Shown here: positions 6,140 through 15,422 of the stretch, one piece after another
Numbering within the stretch: position 1 is the stretch's first letter
Layout: each line of letters starts with the position of its first letter
Assembly (NCBI RefSeq): GCF_029433105.1
Contig: NZ_JARNTW010000004.1
Span: forward strand, 124,001 to 188,000
DNA length: 64,000 nt
Direction of reading: 5' to 3'
Source of the DNA: Runella sp. MFBS21
GTDB taxonomy: Bacteria > Bacteroidota > Bacteroidia > Cytophagales > Spirosomataceae
The notes under the pieces: generated by a model
What the model saw: the letters and a program-made list of their open reading frames with translations, nothing else
Databases searched by the model: none
Told to the model about the DNA's origin: nothing
Position numbers and translations under genes: made by a program

Positions 6140-8920
6140 ATGGAAAAATACTCATATATAGCTAATTCGGAAGCAGCGTACATTGAAGAGTTGTACCAGA
6201 AGTACCAGCAGCAACCAGACTCGGTTGATTTGAGCTGGCAACGATTTTTTGAAGGTTTTGAATTTTCAATTAAATATGGAGAAAACAAACCTCATATAAA
6301 TGGAAATGGAGCTGCCGCTCCCGCCGCCGAAAAACCAGTTTCGGCAAGCCACACCCGCAAAGAAATGGAGGTAGTTCACCTCATTAGAGGGTATCGCCAA
6401 AGAGGGCACCTTAAGTCTCAAACCAACCCGCTAGGGCCTCGTAAAGACCGTCAGGCGCAATTAGATTTGCAAGATTTCAATCTTTCGGAGGGCGATTTGG
6501 ACACTGTTTTTGAAGCCGGTATTGAAGTGTTTGGCCGACCAGCCAAACTGCGTGAAATCGTGGAAGCCCTTCAAAAGGTATATACTCAAAAAATAGGATT
6601 TGAGTATCAGTATATCCGCGACCGACGTGCCAAAAGCTGGTTGCGTAAAAAAATCGAAGACGAATATCTCAACTTCAAGCCTACTATTGAGCAGAAAAAG
6701 AGAATCTTGGAAAAACTCAATGAGGCTGTTACGTTCGAAAATTTCTTGCATACGAAGTTTCTTGGTAAAAAAAGATTTTCGCTTGAAGGGGGAGAAGCTA
6801 CCATTCCGGCTCTTGATGTGGTACTAAATAGAGGTGCAGAGCTAGGAGTAGAAGAAGTAGTAATTGGGATGGCGCACCGTGGGCGTCTCAATGTGCTCAC
6901 CAACATCATGCAAAAATCTTATGACCAGATTTTCAATGAGTTTGAAGAGAATGTAGTACTTGATGAGTTTAGTGATGGTGATGTAAAATACCATATGGGG
7001 TACGAGAGCCAAGTTGAGACCACTTCAGGTAAGCGAGTAAGTCTCAAACTTATGCCCAATCCTTCTCACCTCGAAGCAGTCAATCCCGTAGTAGTAGGGT
7101 ACGCACGTGCTCGCGCCGATGAACACTATAACCATATTCCGGGGCAAGATAAATATGACCCTGTGCTGCCGATTTTGATTCACGGTGATGCCGCAGTCGC
7201 TGGTCAAGGTATTGTGTATGAAGTGACCCAAATGTCTAATTTGCCGGCTTATTACACGGGAGGTACGCTACATTTTGTGATCAACAACCAAGTAGGATTT
7301 ACCACTGACCACGAAGACAATCGTTCGTCCATTTATTGTTCTGATATTGCTCGTATTGTAGATGCTCCTATCTTCCACGTCAATGGTAACGACCCCGAGG
7401 CGGTAGCATTTGTAATGAAAATCGCGGTCGAATTCCGTCAGGAGTTTAATCGGGATGTATTTGTAGATATGGTATGTTATCGTAAATATGGCCACAACGA
7501 AGCGGATGAGCCTCGTTTTACGCAGCCTACGATGTATACCAAGATCTCTCAACAGCTCAATGGGCGTGATTTGTATATGAAGATGCTCACCGAACGGGGT
7601 GAACTTGATGCGCAAATTGCCGACCAAATGAAAGTAGAATTGGAAGGCGAGCTACAAGAATTATTACAAAAAGTAAAACAAAAGCAACTACCTTATCAAC
7701 GTCCTAAACTAGAACGTGATTGGGCTGAGCTTCGTCGTTCGATTCCCGAAGACTTTGAAGAATCGCCTGCTACTGGTATATCAAATGATGTAATTGAAAA
7801 AGTAGGAAATGCACTTACTAATTTGCCAGAAGGCTTCAAAGTGTTGAAGCAAATTGAGAAAGTCATAGAAGAACGCAAACAAATCTTTAGCGGCGAAAAA
7901 CCATTTAACTGGTCGGCAGGTGAATTGTTAGCTTATGGCTCTATCTTGGCCGAAGGTCGTACCGTACGTATGACAGGTCAAGATGTGCAACGTGGTACGT
8001 TCTCTCATCGCCATGCAGTACTTCACGAGGTAGATTCCAACGAAAATTATAATAGCCTTGCACACATTGGCGAGGGACAAGGCATATTTGAAATATACAA
8101 TTCTCTTTTGTCAGAGTATGGCGTGATGGGCTTTGAATATGGTTATGCCATGGCCAATCCTCACGCACTTGTAATATGGGAGGCGCAGTTCGGTGATTTT
8201 GCCAACGGCGCCCAAATTATGGTCGATCAGTTTATTTCGGCTACCGAGTCGAAATGGAATGCCATGAACGGCTTAGTGATGCTCTTGCCTCATGGATATG
8301 AAGGACAAGGCCCTGAGCACTCAAGCGCTCGTCCCGAACGTTTCTTGATTTTGTCGGCTGAGTACAATATGTATGTATGTAATGTTACTACGCCAGCCAA
8401 CTTCTTCCACATGATTCGCCGTCAATTGGCATTGCCCTTCCGCAAACCTTGCATTTTGATGTCGCCTAAGTCGATGCTTCGTAGTCCTTATGCTGTTTCG
8501 CCTATGAGCGATTTTGAGGAAGGGACTCGTTTCCAAGAAACCATTGGTGATACTTTTGCTGAACCTAAAAAGGTAAAAAGAGTGTTACTTTGTACAGGGA
8601 AGTTGTATTGGGAATTGTATGAAAAACAACAAAAAGACAACCGAAAAGATGTGGCAATCATTCGTATTGAGCAGTTACATCCTTTCCCCGAAAAGCAAGT
8701 AGAAGCGCATCTGTCTCAATACAAAAAAGCGGAAGTAGTTTGGGTACAGGAAGAACCCGAAAACATGGGTTATTGGACGTTTGTTTTGCGGGCATTCCCT
8801 CAAATTGGCTTAGGAAAGGTATTGGCTCGTAAGCCTAGTGCATCTCCTGCTACTGGTTACATGAAAATCCACGCTAAAGAGCAAGCAGAGCTTATTGAGC
8901 AAGCTTTTAATGTAGGCTAA
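6140..8920 (+). CDS. sucA: 2-oxoglutarate dehydrogenase E1 component
   Basis: This thiamine-diphosphate-dependent E1 subunit (EC 1.2.4.2) decarboxylates 2-oxoglutarate and transfers the succinyl group to the lipoyl arm of E2. The 926 residues match the family length. The N-terminal E2-contact helix (EAAYIEELYQKYQQQPDSVD) ends in the typical SWQRFFEGF. The substrate-site motif GMAHRGRLNVL contains His246. HGDAAVAGQGIVYE and YRKYGHNEADEP belong to the ThDP fold, and the C-terminal transketolase-like domain contains EPENMGYWTF. It is followed by the E2 and E3 genes, giving the complete complex in order, although hairpins separate the genes. Confidence 0.97.
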   Translation: MEKYSYIANSEAAYIEELYQKYQQQPDSVDLSWQRFFEGFEFSIKYGENKPHINGNGAAAPAAEKPVSASHTRKEMEVVHLIRGYRQRGHLKSQTNPLGPRKDRQAQLDLQDFNLSEGDLDTVFEAGIEVFGRPAKLREIVEALQKVYTQKIGFEYQYIRDRRAKSWLRKKIEDEYLNFKPTIEQKKRILEKLNEAVTFENFLHTKFLGKKRFSLEGGEATIPALDVVLNRGAELGVEEVVIGMAHRGRLNVLTNIMQKSYDQIFNEFEENVVLDEFSDGDVKYHMGYESQVETTSGKRVSLKLMPNPSHLEAVNPVVVGYARARADEHYNHIPGQDKYDPVLPILIHGDAAVAGQGIVYEVTQMSNLPAYYTGGTLHFVINNQVGFTTDHEDNRSSIYCSDIARIVDAPIFHVNGNDPEAVAFVMKIAVEFRQEFNRDVFVDMVCYRKYGHNEADEPRFTQPTMYTKISQQLNGRDLYMKMLTERGELDAQIADQMKVELEGELQELLQKVKQKQLPYQRPKLERDWAELRRSIPEDFEESPATGISNDVIEKVGNALTNLPEGFKVLKQIEKVIEERKQIFSGEKPFNWSAGELLAYGSILAEGRTVRMTGQDVQRGTFSHRHAVLHEVDSNENYNSLAHIGEGQGIFEIYNSLLSEYGVMGFEYGYAMANPHALVIWEAQFGDFANGAQIMVDQFISATESKWNAMNGLVMLLPHGYEGQGPEHSSARPERFLILSAEYNMYVCNVTTPANFFHMIRRQLALPFRKPCILMSPKSMLRSPYAVSPMSDFEEGTRFQETIGDTFAEPKKVKRVLLCTGKLYWELYEKQQKDNRKDVAIIRIEQLHPFPEKQVEAHLSQYKKAEVVWVQEEPENMGYWTFVLRAFPQIGLGKVLARKPSASPATGYMKIHAKEQAELIEQAFNVG

Positions 8921-8932
8921 CCTACATTTTGA
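8909..8932 (+). terminator. Hairpin overlapping the sucA stop codon
   Basis: AATGTAGG and CCTACATT form a perfect 8-bp stem with the stop-codon region as its loop, followed by TTGATT. The weak T-tract suggests partial termination, so some read-through into the E2 gene is likely. Confidence 0.45.
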
Positions 8933-8990
8933 TTAAATAACCAACATTAAGATTCATTGAACAACTAGGATATAACGGATAATAGGAACA

Positions 8991-10541
8991 ATGTCACAGA
9001 TTGAAATAAAAGTGCCTACCGTAGGAGAATCTATCACAGAGGTAACGATTGGTTCTTGGGTAAAAAAAGATGGCGAGACTGTCAAAAGAGATGAAGTCAT
9101 TTGTAGTCTGGATTCAGACAAAGCTTCTTTTGAAGTGGTAGCCGAAGCCGATGGTGTATTGCGTATCAAAGCACAAGAAGGCGACGTGTTGCCAATAGGA
9201 GGATTGATTTGTTTGATCGAAACTAGTGCTGCTGCCCCAGCACCTGTTGCTGCTAATCCAGCCCCAGCTACTACAACTGCTGCCCCTGCACCTAGTGCTC
9301 CTGCGGCAGCATCAAAAGTAGTAGAAATGAAAGTACCTACCGTGGGAGAATCTGTGACTGAAGTGACTATCGCCAACTGGAATAAAAAAGATGGCGAAAC
9401 CGTGCAGTTGGATGAAGTACTTTGTGAACTAGAGTCTGATAAAGCTACCTTCGAACTTCCTGCTGAGGCGGCAGGGGTGCTTCGTATTGTAGCAGAAGCT
9501 GGCTCAACTTTGGCAATTGGAGCTGTAATTTGTCGGATTGAAGTAGGAGCTACTGCGCAGCCAGCTGCTAGCAATGGGCAGCCTGCACCAGCCGAAGCCA
9601 AAACCGTATCAGCCAATGCTGAATCTACTACTTATGCTGCCGGGCATCCTTCACCAGCTGCCGCAAAAATCTTAGCTGAGAAAGGCATTGATCCAAAAGA
9701 TGTCTCGGCTTCGGGAGTAGGAGGTCGAATCACCAAAGAAGATGCTCAAAATGCACAGGCACCAGCGCCTGCTCCAGTGGCTAAGCCTAGTACTCCTGCT
9801 GCTCCGCCAGCACAAGCAAGTGCTAAATCAGAAGTAGGGGCACGAAGCCAACGTCGCGTTAAAATGACATCGCTTCGCAAAACCATTGCACGCCGCTTGG
9901 TAGCAGTCAAAAATGAGACAGCCATGTTGACTACATTCAATGAAGTCGATATGAAGCCTATCATGGATATCCGTGCTAAGTACAAAGACAAATTCAAGGA
10001 AAAACATGGCGTAGGTCTAGGTTTTATGTCTTTCTTCACTAAAGCTTGCGCGGTAGCATTGCAAGAATTCCCCATTGTAAATTCATACATTGACGGTGAT
10101 GAAGTCGTCAACAACGATTTCTCTGATATTTCTATCGCTGTATCGACCGACCGTGGGTTGGTGGTACCGGTAATTAGGAATGCAGAGCAGATGAATTTTT
10201 CGGAAATAGAAAAAGAAATCATCCGCTTGGCAGGCTTGGCTAGAGACAACAAACTTACCATTGAGCAAATGCAAGGTGGCACCTTTACCATTACCAATGG
10301 TGGTATCTTTGGTTCAATGCTTTCTACACCTATTATCAACGCACCTCAATCGGCGATTTTGGGAATGCACAACATCGTCGAGCGTCCTGTAGTGGTAAAC
10401 GGCGAAATTGTAATTCGGCCTATCATGTATGTAGCCCTTAGTTACGACCACCGCATCATTGACGGGCGCGACTCGGTAAGTTTCTTGGTTCGAGTAAAAC
10501 AACTCTTAGAAGACCCCACCAGATTGTTGTTGGAGGTTTAA
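8991..10541 (+). CDS. odhB: Dihydrolipoyllysine succinyltransferase (E2) with two lipoyl domains
   Basis: This is the E2 core of the 2-oxoglutarate dehydrogenase complex (EC 2.3.1.61), 516 residues. It has two lipoyl domains, with lipoylated lysines predicted at Lys44 (DSDKAS) and Lys151 (ESDKAT), each followed by an Ala/Pro-rich swinging linker. A peripheral-subunit binding domain lies at about 216-255 ([20 protein letters not shown]), and the catalytic acyltransferase domain carries His487 and Asp491 in [11 protein letters not shown]. Most OdhB/SucB proteins carry one lipoyl domain (about 400 residues); two is the commoner count for pyruvate dehydrogenase E2. The adjacent sucA makes the succinyl function most likely. 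Confidence 0.92.
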   Translation: MSQIEIKVPTVGESITEVTIGSWVKKDGETVKRDEVICSLDSDKASFEVVAEADGVLRIKAQEGDVLPIGGLICLIETSAAAPAPVAANPAPATTTAAPAPSAPAAASKVVEMKVPTVGESVTEVTIANWNKKDGETVQLDEVLCELESDKATFELPAEAAGVLRIVAEAGSTLAIGAVICRIEVGATAQPAASNGQPAPAEAKTVSANAESTTYAAGHPSPAAAKILAEKGIDPKDVSASGVGGRITKEDAQNAQAPAPAPVAKPSTPAAPPAQASAKSEVGARSQRRVKMTSLRKTIARRLVAVKNETAMLTTFNEVDMKPIMDIRAKYKDKFKEKHGVGLGFMSFFTKACAVALQEFPIVNSYIDGDEVVNNDFSDISIAVSTDRGLVVPVIRNAEQMNFSEIEKEIIRLAGLARDNKLTIEQMQGGTFTITNGGIFGSMLSTPIINAPQSAILGMHNIVERPVVVNGEIVIRPIMYVALSYDHRIIDGRDSVSFLVRVKQLLEDPTRLLLEV

Positions 10542-10552
10542 GATTTCATACC

Positions 10553-10587
10553 ACAAAGACGCAGCCAAATTCTGCGTCTTTGTTTTT
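10553..10587 (+). terminator. Rho-independent terminator after odhB
   Basis: A perfect 12-bp stem, ACAAAGACGCAG with CTGCGTCTTTGT, has a 7-nt loop and a T-rich tail. It separates odhB from lpdA, so the E3 gene probably has its own promoter. Confidence 0.85.
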
Positions 10588-10630
10588 ATAAAGACCTACC
10601 TATTTTTTATAGATTTTAATAGAAATAAAA

Positions 10631-12034
10631 ATGCAATACGACGTTATCGTAATCGGCTCAGGGCCTGGTGGCTATATATGCGCAATTCGTTGTGCACAAT
10701 TAGGCTTAAAAACTGCCATCATCGAAAAATATAAAACATTAGGAGGAACTTGCCTCAATGTAGGGTGTATTCCTTCCAAAGCCTTGCTCGATTCTTCAGA
10801 GCATTTCTACAATGCTTCCCATAGCTTTGCAGAGCATGGTATCAAACTCGAAAATCTTCAGGTAGATTTAGCACAGATGATTGCCCGCAAAAACGAGGTG
10901 GTAAACCAAGTGTGCAAAGGAGTTGAGTTTTTAATGAAAAAAAATAAAATTGACGTTTATCAAGGTCTAGGGTCATTTGTAGATAAGAATACTGTAAAAG
11001 TGACCAAAGAAAACGGCGAAATAGAAATGATTACTTCCAAAAATGTGGTAATCGCTACAGGGTCTAAACCTTCTTCGCTGCCAGGTGTAACAATCGATAA
11101 AAAACGTATCATCACTTCTACCGAAGCTCTTACACTTAAAGAAATCCCTAAGCATCTTATTGTGATTGGAGCAGGAGTGATTGGAGCAGAACTAGGATCT
11201 GTATATGCGCGTATTGGGGCAAAAGTTAGTTTTGTAGAATATGCCCCTGCCATGATCCCAACCATGGATGGTACCATGAGCAAAGAACTTCTGAAAACTG
11301 TGAAAAAACTCGGGGCTGATTTTTACTTTAGCCATAAAGTAAAAACGGTAGAGAATACTGGCGAAGAGGTGATTGTAACTGCTGAAAACCCCAAAGGAGA
11401 AATCGTTACGTTTACGGGGGATTATTGTTTGATGAGCGTAGGTCGCCGTCCTTATACCGACGGGCTTGCTCTTGAAAACGCAGGACTTGAAGCTGATAAG
11501 AGAGGCAAGATTGAAGTAGATGAGCATACCCTCCAAACCAAAGTGCCTAATATTTATGCCATTGGAGATGTGATTCGGGGAGCAATGCTAGCTCACAAGG
11601 CCGAAGAAGAAGGAGTGTTTGTGGCAGAGACCATCGTAGGCCAAAAACCTCATATCAATTATCTTCTGATTCCGAATGTAGTCTATACTTGGCCAGAAGT
11701 AGCAGGAGTAGGCTACACTGAAGAAGAACTTAAAGCAAAAGGAACAGCTTACAAAACAGGTTCTTTCCCTTTCAAGGCACTAGGTCGCGCCAGAGCAAGT
11801 ATGGATATCGATGGCGTAGTGAAAGTATTGGCTGATAAAGAAACCGACGAAATTTTGGGAGCACACATCATTGGACCACGCGCTGCTGATATGATAGCAG
11901 AGGCAGTAGTAGCGATGGAGTATCGTGCTTCGGCCGAAGATGTAAGCCGAATGTCGCATGCGCACCCTACTTATACTGAGGCCTTTAAAGAAGCTTGTTT
12001 GGCCGCTACTGCCAACCGCGCCTTGAACGCTTAG
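10631..12034 (+). CDS. lpdA: Dihydrolipoyl dehydrogenase (E3)
   Basis: This FAD-dependent disulfide oxidoreductase (EC 1.8.1.4) reoxidises dihydrolipoyl groups with NAD+. In 467 residues it shows the FAD-binding GSGPGGY at 10-16, the redox disulfide GGTCLNVGCIPSK (Cys41, Cys46), the NAD-binding GAGVIGAELGSVYARIG, the second FAD motif YAIGDV, and a C-terminal interface with the catalytic pair HPTYTEAFKEA. Length and motifs are normal. It sits directly after sucA-odhB and probably serves that complex, but E3 is commonly shared with pyruvate and branched-chain dehydrogenases and the glycine system. Terminators on both sides imply independent transcription. Confidence 0.96.
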   Translation: MQYDVIVIGSGPGGYICAIRCAQLGLKTAIIEKYKTLGGTCLNVGCIPSKALLDSSEHFYNASHSFAEHGIKLENLQVDLAQMIARKNEVVNQVCKGVEFLMKKNKIDVYQGLGSFVDKNTVKVTKENGEIEMITSKNVVIATGSKPSSLPGVTIDKKRIITSTEALTLKEIPKHLIVIGAGVIGAELGSVYARIGAKVSFVEYAPAMIPTMDGTMSKELLKTVKKLGADFYFSHKVKTVENTGEEVIVTAENPKGEIVTFTGDYCLMSVGRRPYTDGLALENAGLEADKRGKIEVDEHTLQTKVPNIYAIGDVIRGAMLAHKAEEEGVFVAETIVGQKPHINYLLIPNVVYTWPEVAGVGYTEEELKAKGTAYKTGSFPFKALGRARASMDIDGVVKVLADKETDEILGAHIIGPRAADMIAEAVVAMEYRASAEDVSRMSHAHPTYTEAFKEACLAATANRALNA

Positions 12035-12057
12035 TAAGCCTACAAAAAAATTACTCC

Positions 12058-12093
12058 AAACCGATAGCGTCTACTAAACGCTATCGGTTTTTT
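12058..12093. terminator. Convergent bidirectional terminator inside the end of mcrC
   Basis: AAACCGATAGCGT pairs perfectly with ACGCTATCGGTTT over a 7-nt loop, with T-tracts at both ends. It terminates lpdA rightward, and one arm also encodes the last codons and stop of the convergent mcrC. Confidence 0.85.
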
Positions 12094-13360
12094 GTTGGAA
12101 ATGCGTTTTTATTTTTTCGATTTCATCTGAGAGAGGTGCCGAGATATTAAACGGAAAAACAATCAACGAAAGATTTTCTTCAAAATAAAAAGGAGGCAAA
12201 GGCACCTGAAAACCATCATGGGCGGGATATAAAAGATAAAGAGACTCGGCGGCATATTTGTGGCCATAGGCATAGAGTTGATATAGGTCTGATTGCTCAA
12301 TGCCATAGGTCGAACTTTGGGGTTCAATCCACTTCCATTTGATATCTAGTACGATAGTAAGATTGGCTTTGCGCACTACCAAGTCAGGACGAAGCCCGAA
12401 GCGGCGCTTGCCGGCATGGTCATTGACCAGAAAAAGAGAGTCTTCTTGATAAAAAACCTCAAAATCACTCAAATATTTTTTAAATCCTTGGGCTACATAT
12501 TGCTCAAAAAGCCGCTCTGCCGGAAACAATAAAGAATCTGTAAAATGCTGGCCTTGAGTGGCCCAAGATTGCTGATTCAATAAAACCTTAGCCCATTGCA
12601 GGGCTTTTTGGTATCGGTCAAAACGACGATCTAATTGCGAAATTTTTTCAAAATCAAGTCTTATATTAGAAGATGTAGAGACTTCTTCTAAAGCAAAGCG
12701 TAGGTGTCTTAGTCTTACTTGATTAGGTAAATGTTGGCTTTTAGGGATCAAAAACATTACACAACTTTTGAGCAGTCGATTGGGGACAATATCGGATTTA
12801 AATTCATCACTAGCCGTAAAGAAAGTTTCTAAACGATGAGGTTTTTGGCGTGAAGGAAGCCATTTGCCTTTAAGAAAATTATGTTCGTTTTCGATAGTTT
12901 GATAGGTTTTTTGTAACCCTTGCCGCACGATTTGTTCAGTCTCTTGGATAAAAACCGTGATGAAAATCTCCAAAAGTGGCAAATTTGCTTGATTCAAATG
13001 GGCTGATGATATGCTTCGAAACGCTAATAGATTACTATAGCGAAGCATTTTTAAAAGTCCTTGTCGCGCTTGGGTAGGGTGGCTTTGGCGAGATAATTTG
13101 GGCAAAATTTCAAATTGGCTACCATCAGCCGTTTGGAGCAATCCCACGAAGTTTTTGAGTTTAATGATTTCTACACCTTTATAAATAGAAAAACTCAAAA
13201 TGGCGTCAGCGTTTTGGCTAAAAACTAATTTTTTGAGAAGCTCAAAAGTTGTATCTGGAACAAATACGTCTGAAGACGTAGAGATAGAAAGAGAAATCGC
13301 CTGCGTCGATATTTTGCGGATAGTGTCATACTCATATACGACAAAGCGGGATAGGGGCAT
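12074..13360 (-). CDS. mcrC: McrC-family restriction endonuclease subunit, without McrB
   Basis: This 428-residue McrC-like protein has a C-terminal PD-(D/E)xK nuclease domain. It includes FGLRPDLVV (Asp326), TIVLDIKWKW (Asp339, Lys341) and the helix QSDLYQLYAYG (356-366), which is diagnostic of McrBC-type nucleases. The N-terminal part has the family's beta-rich region (GVEIIKLKNFVGLLQTADG). In classical systems McrC cleaves modified DNA only with the GTPase McrB; here the neighbours are lpdA and rimP and no AAA+ GTPase gene is present in the window. It may partner with a distant McrB or act otherwise. Its promoter region is shared divergently with rimP. Confidence 0.8.
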   Translation of the reverse strand: MPLSRFVVYEYDTIRKISTQAISLSISTSSDVFVPDTTFELLKKLVFSQNADAILSFSIYKGVEIIKLKNFVGLLQTADGSQFEILPKLSRQSHPTQARQGLLKMLRYSNLLAFRSISSAHLNQANLPLLEIFITVFIQETEQIVRQGLQKTYQTIENEHNFLKGKWLPSRQKPHRLETFFTASDEFKSDIVPNRLLKSCVMFLIPKSQHLPNQVRLRHLRFALEEVSTSSNIRLDFEKISQLDRRFDRYQKALQWAKVLLNQQSWATQGQHFTDSLLFPAERLFEQYVAQGFKKYLSDFEVFYQEDSLFLVNDHAGKRRFGLRPDLVVRKANLTIVLDIKWKWIEPQSSTYGIEQSDLYQLYAYGHKYAAESLYLLYPAHDGFQVPLPPFYFEENLSLIVFPFNISAPLSDEIEKIKTHFQQKTDSV

Positions 13361-13379
13361 GAATTGTTGTGGTTAGATA

Positions 13380-13410
13380 TTGCTAAATTAGTAAAAATCA
13401 ATTACCTTTG
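13380..13410 (+). promoter_or_regulatory. Bacteroidota-type promoter of the rimP-nusA-infB operon
   Basis: TTG (13380-13382), 20 bp, then TACCTTTG (13403-13410) matches the TTG/TAnnTTTG consensus exactly. The predicted start of transcription is near 13416, which gives a leader of about 55 nt. Confidence 0.8.
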
Positions 13411-13437
13411 CACCGCAATTTACTATTGATGATTTTG

Positions 13438-13461
13438 AGGGGAGTCGAATTCCCCTTTTTT
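13438..13461 (+). promoter_or_regulatory. Hairpin plus T-tract in the rimP leader, possible attenuator
   Basis: AGGGGA pairs with TCCCCT across a 7-nt loop and is followed by a T6 tract, lying between the predicted transcription start and the rimP ATG, 11 nt before it. It has the form of an intrinsic terminator in a leader. Since nusA, encoded in this operon, influences termination, autoregulation is possible but unproven. Confidence 0.5.
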
Positions 13462-13472
13462 GTTGGAAGAAA

Positions 13473-13940
13473 ATGAATCTAAAAGAACAAATCATCGGAT
13501 TACTCACGCCACTTCTGGAAGATGACAAGTATTTTATTGTAGAAATTCAGGTTTCGCCTTCCAAAATAAGACAAAAAGTAACCGTATTGATAGATAGTGA
13601 TGAAGGAATTAGCATAGATGAATGTGCCGAAATCAGCCGTAAATTAGGAGACTTGATTGAAGAGCAGGCTATTTTACCCAATGCTTATATCTTAGAAGTT
13701 TCGTCGCCGGGGGTAGATTATCCATTATCCATGCCTCGCCAATTTCGTAAAAACATTGGTCGTACTTTGAAGGTGATACTGCCAGAAGGTATCGAAAAAA
13801 AAGGTCAATTAGTGTCAGCTTCTGAAGAGGGATTTGTGCTATTGGAAGAACTAAAAAAGAAGAAAAAAGACCAAGTGCCCAACGAGCTGTCTTTTGCTTA
13901 CGCTGATATCGTAAGAGTAGAAGTACAGATTAAATTTTAA
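13473..13940 (+). CDS. rimP: Ribosome maturation factor RimP
   Basis: RimP is needed for maturation of the 30S subunit. This protein has 155 residues, the usual length. The N-terminal alpha/beta domain includes the conserved segment DEGISIDECAEISRKL and the signature LEVSSPGVDYPL (around 80-91), where family members are invariant. An SH3-like C-terminal domain follows. The start codon lies 11 nt after the leader hairpin. It is the first gene of the widely conserved rimP-nusA-infB operon, with 48 nt to nusA. Confidence 0.95.
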   Translation: MNLKEQIIGLLTPLLEDDKYFIVEIQVSPSKIRQKVTVLIDSDEGISIDECAEISRKLGDLIEEQAILPNAYILEVSSPGVDYPLSMPRQFRKNIGRTLKVILPEGIEKKGQLVSASEEGFVLLEELKKKKKDQVPNELSFAYADIVRVEVQIKF

Positions 13941-13988
13941 AAAGAACAAAAACCATTAACAAATAACGATAAACTCTTTCGTAAGAAA

Positions 13989-15233
13989 ATGGATAGCGTA
14001 GTATTGATAGAATCTTTTGCCGAGTTTGCTCGCTCCAAAAATATAGATCGCCCTACCATTATAAAGGTGTTGGAGGAAGTGTTTCGCACAATGATTCGTA
14101 AAAAATACGGTACTGATACCAATTTTGATGTCATTATCAACCCCGATACTGGAGATTTAGAAATGTGGCGTACCCGCGAAATCGTGGATGATAATTCGGA
14201 AGATATTTGGGAACCAGATAAAATTCCGCTAGCAGAAGCCCGGAAAATTCAGGATGACTTTGAGGTGGGCGAAGAAGTGGCTGAAGAGGTAAAATTAGAG
14301 GATTTTGGACGTCGATTGGTACAAACAGCACGCCAGACGTTGATTCAAAAAGTAAAAGATTTAGAAAAAGAACTCCTATATTATAAATACAAAGATATGG
14401 TCGGTGACCTTATCACAGTAGAAGTATATCAGATTCTTAAAAACGAAATCATTTGCTTGGATTCAGAAAGTAACGAACTCGTTTTGCCGAAACAAGAACA
14501 AATCTTTAAGGATAAATATCGTAAAGGAGAGCCCGTAAAAGTAGTGATTCATAAGGTAGAACTTAACAATGGTACACCTCGTATTACACTTTCGCGGACT
14601 TCACCAGTATTTTTGGAGAGATTGTTTGAAACCGAAATTCCCGAAATTTATGACGGATTAATCAATATTCGTAAGATTGTACGGGAGCCAGGTGAGCGTG
14701 CTAAAGTAGCCGTAGAATCTTATGACGACCGCATCGACCCCGTAGGGGCTTGCGTAGGTATGAAAGGTTCGCGAATTCATACGATTGTTCGTGAATTGAA
14801 CAATGAGAATATTGACGTGATCAATTACACCGAAAATCTAGAACTTCTCATTCAACGTGCTTTAAGCCCTGCTAAGATTACTTCTATGTCAATCGACAAA
14901 GAAGGTAAGCGAGTGGCAGTATATCTCAAACCCGACCAAGTGTCGTTGGCAATTGGAAAGGGAGGTCAAAATATCAAGCTTGCAGGGCGACTTGTAGGTA
15001 TGGAGATAGATGTGTTTAGAGATGTAGAAGGCCAAGAAGACGAAGAGGACGTTGACTTGAGCGAATTTACAGATGAGATTGACGAGTGGATGATTGAAGA
15101 ATTCCGCAAGATAGGTTTGGACACTGCTAAGCAAGTAATCAATATTAGTAGAGAAGAACTTGTGCGCCGTACCGACCTTGAAGAAGAAACAGTGGAAGAA
15201 ATCTTGGAAATTTTGCGTCGTGAGTTTGAGTAG
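13989..15233 (+). CDS. nusA: Transcription termination/antitermination factor NusA
   Basis: NusA binds RNA polymerase and nascent RNA and modulates pausing, termination and antitermination. The 414 residues contain the N-terminal polymerase-binding domain (about 1-125), an S1 domain (about 135-200, ending TPRITLSRTSP), and KH1 and KH2 domains with the GxxG-type loops VGMKGSRIHTI and AIGKGGQNIKLA. An acidic helix-hairpin-helix-like tail follows (EDEEDVDLSEFTDEIDEWM...). This short tail is the Bacteroidota form without the two full acidic repeats of Escherichia coli. It is the second gene of the rimP operon. Confidence 0.96.
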   Translation: MDSVVLIESFAEFARSKNIDRPTIIKVLEEVFRTMIRKKYGTDTNFDVIINPDTGDLEMWRTREIVDDNSEDIWEPDKIPLAEARKIQDDFEVGEEVAEEVKLEDFGRRLVQTARQTLIQKVKDLEKELLYYKYKDMVGDLITVEVYQILKNEIICLDSESNELVLPKQEQIFKDKYRKGEPVKVVIHKVELNNGTPRITLSRTSPVFLERLFETEIPEIYDGLINIRKIVREPGERAKVAVESYDDRIDPVGACVGMKGSRIHTIVRELNNENIDVINYTENLELLIQRALSPAKITSMSIDKEGKRVAVYLKPDQVSLAIGKGGQNIKLAGRLVGMEIDVFRDVEGQEDEEDVDLSEFTDEIDEWMIEEFRKIGLDTAKQVINISREELVRRTDLEEETVEEILEILRREFE

Positions 15234-15422
15234 AAAACAGATTTTGGGGTTGATTTTCACCTTTTGTGAAAATTAAAAACCAGAATAATTGCCGACTACC
15301 CTCAACGTACACCATATGGATAACCATACTTGATAAATAAATCTTTATCTTTGGGTTAATTTTCAGGGTTTTCCTAATAACGAATAAACAATAACCCGTA
15401 CTCAAGTACGAATATTTCCAGT

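Noticed and set aside
8954-10339. Minus-strand frames opposite odhB
   Set aside because: These are low-complexity shadows of the Ala/Pro linkers; the plus-strand product has full E2 domains.
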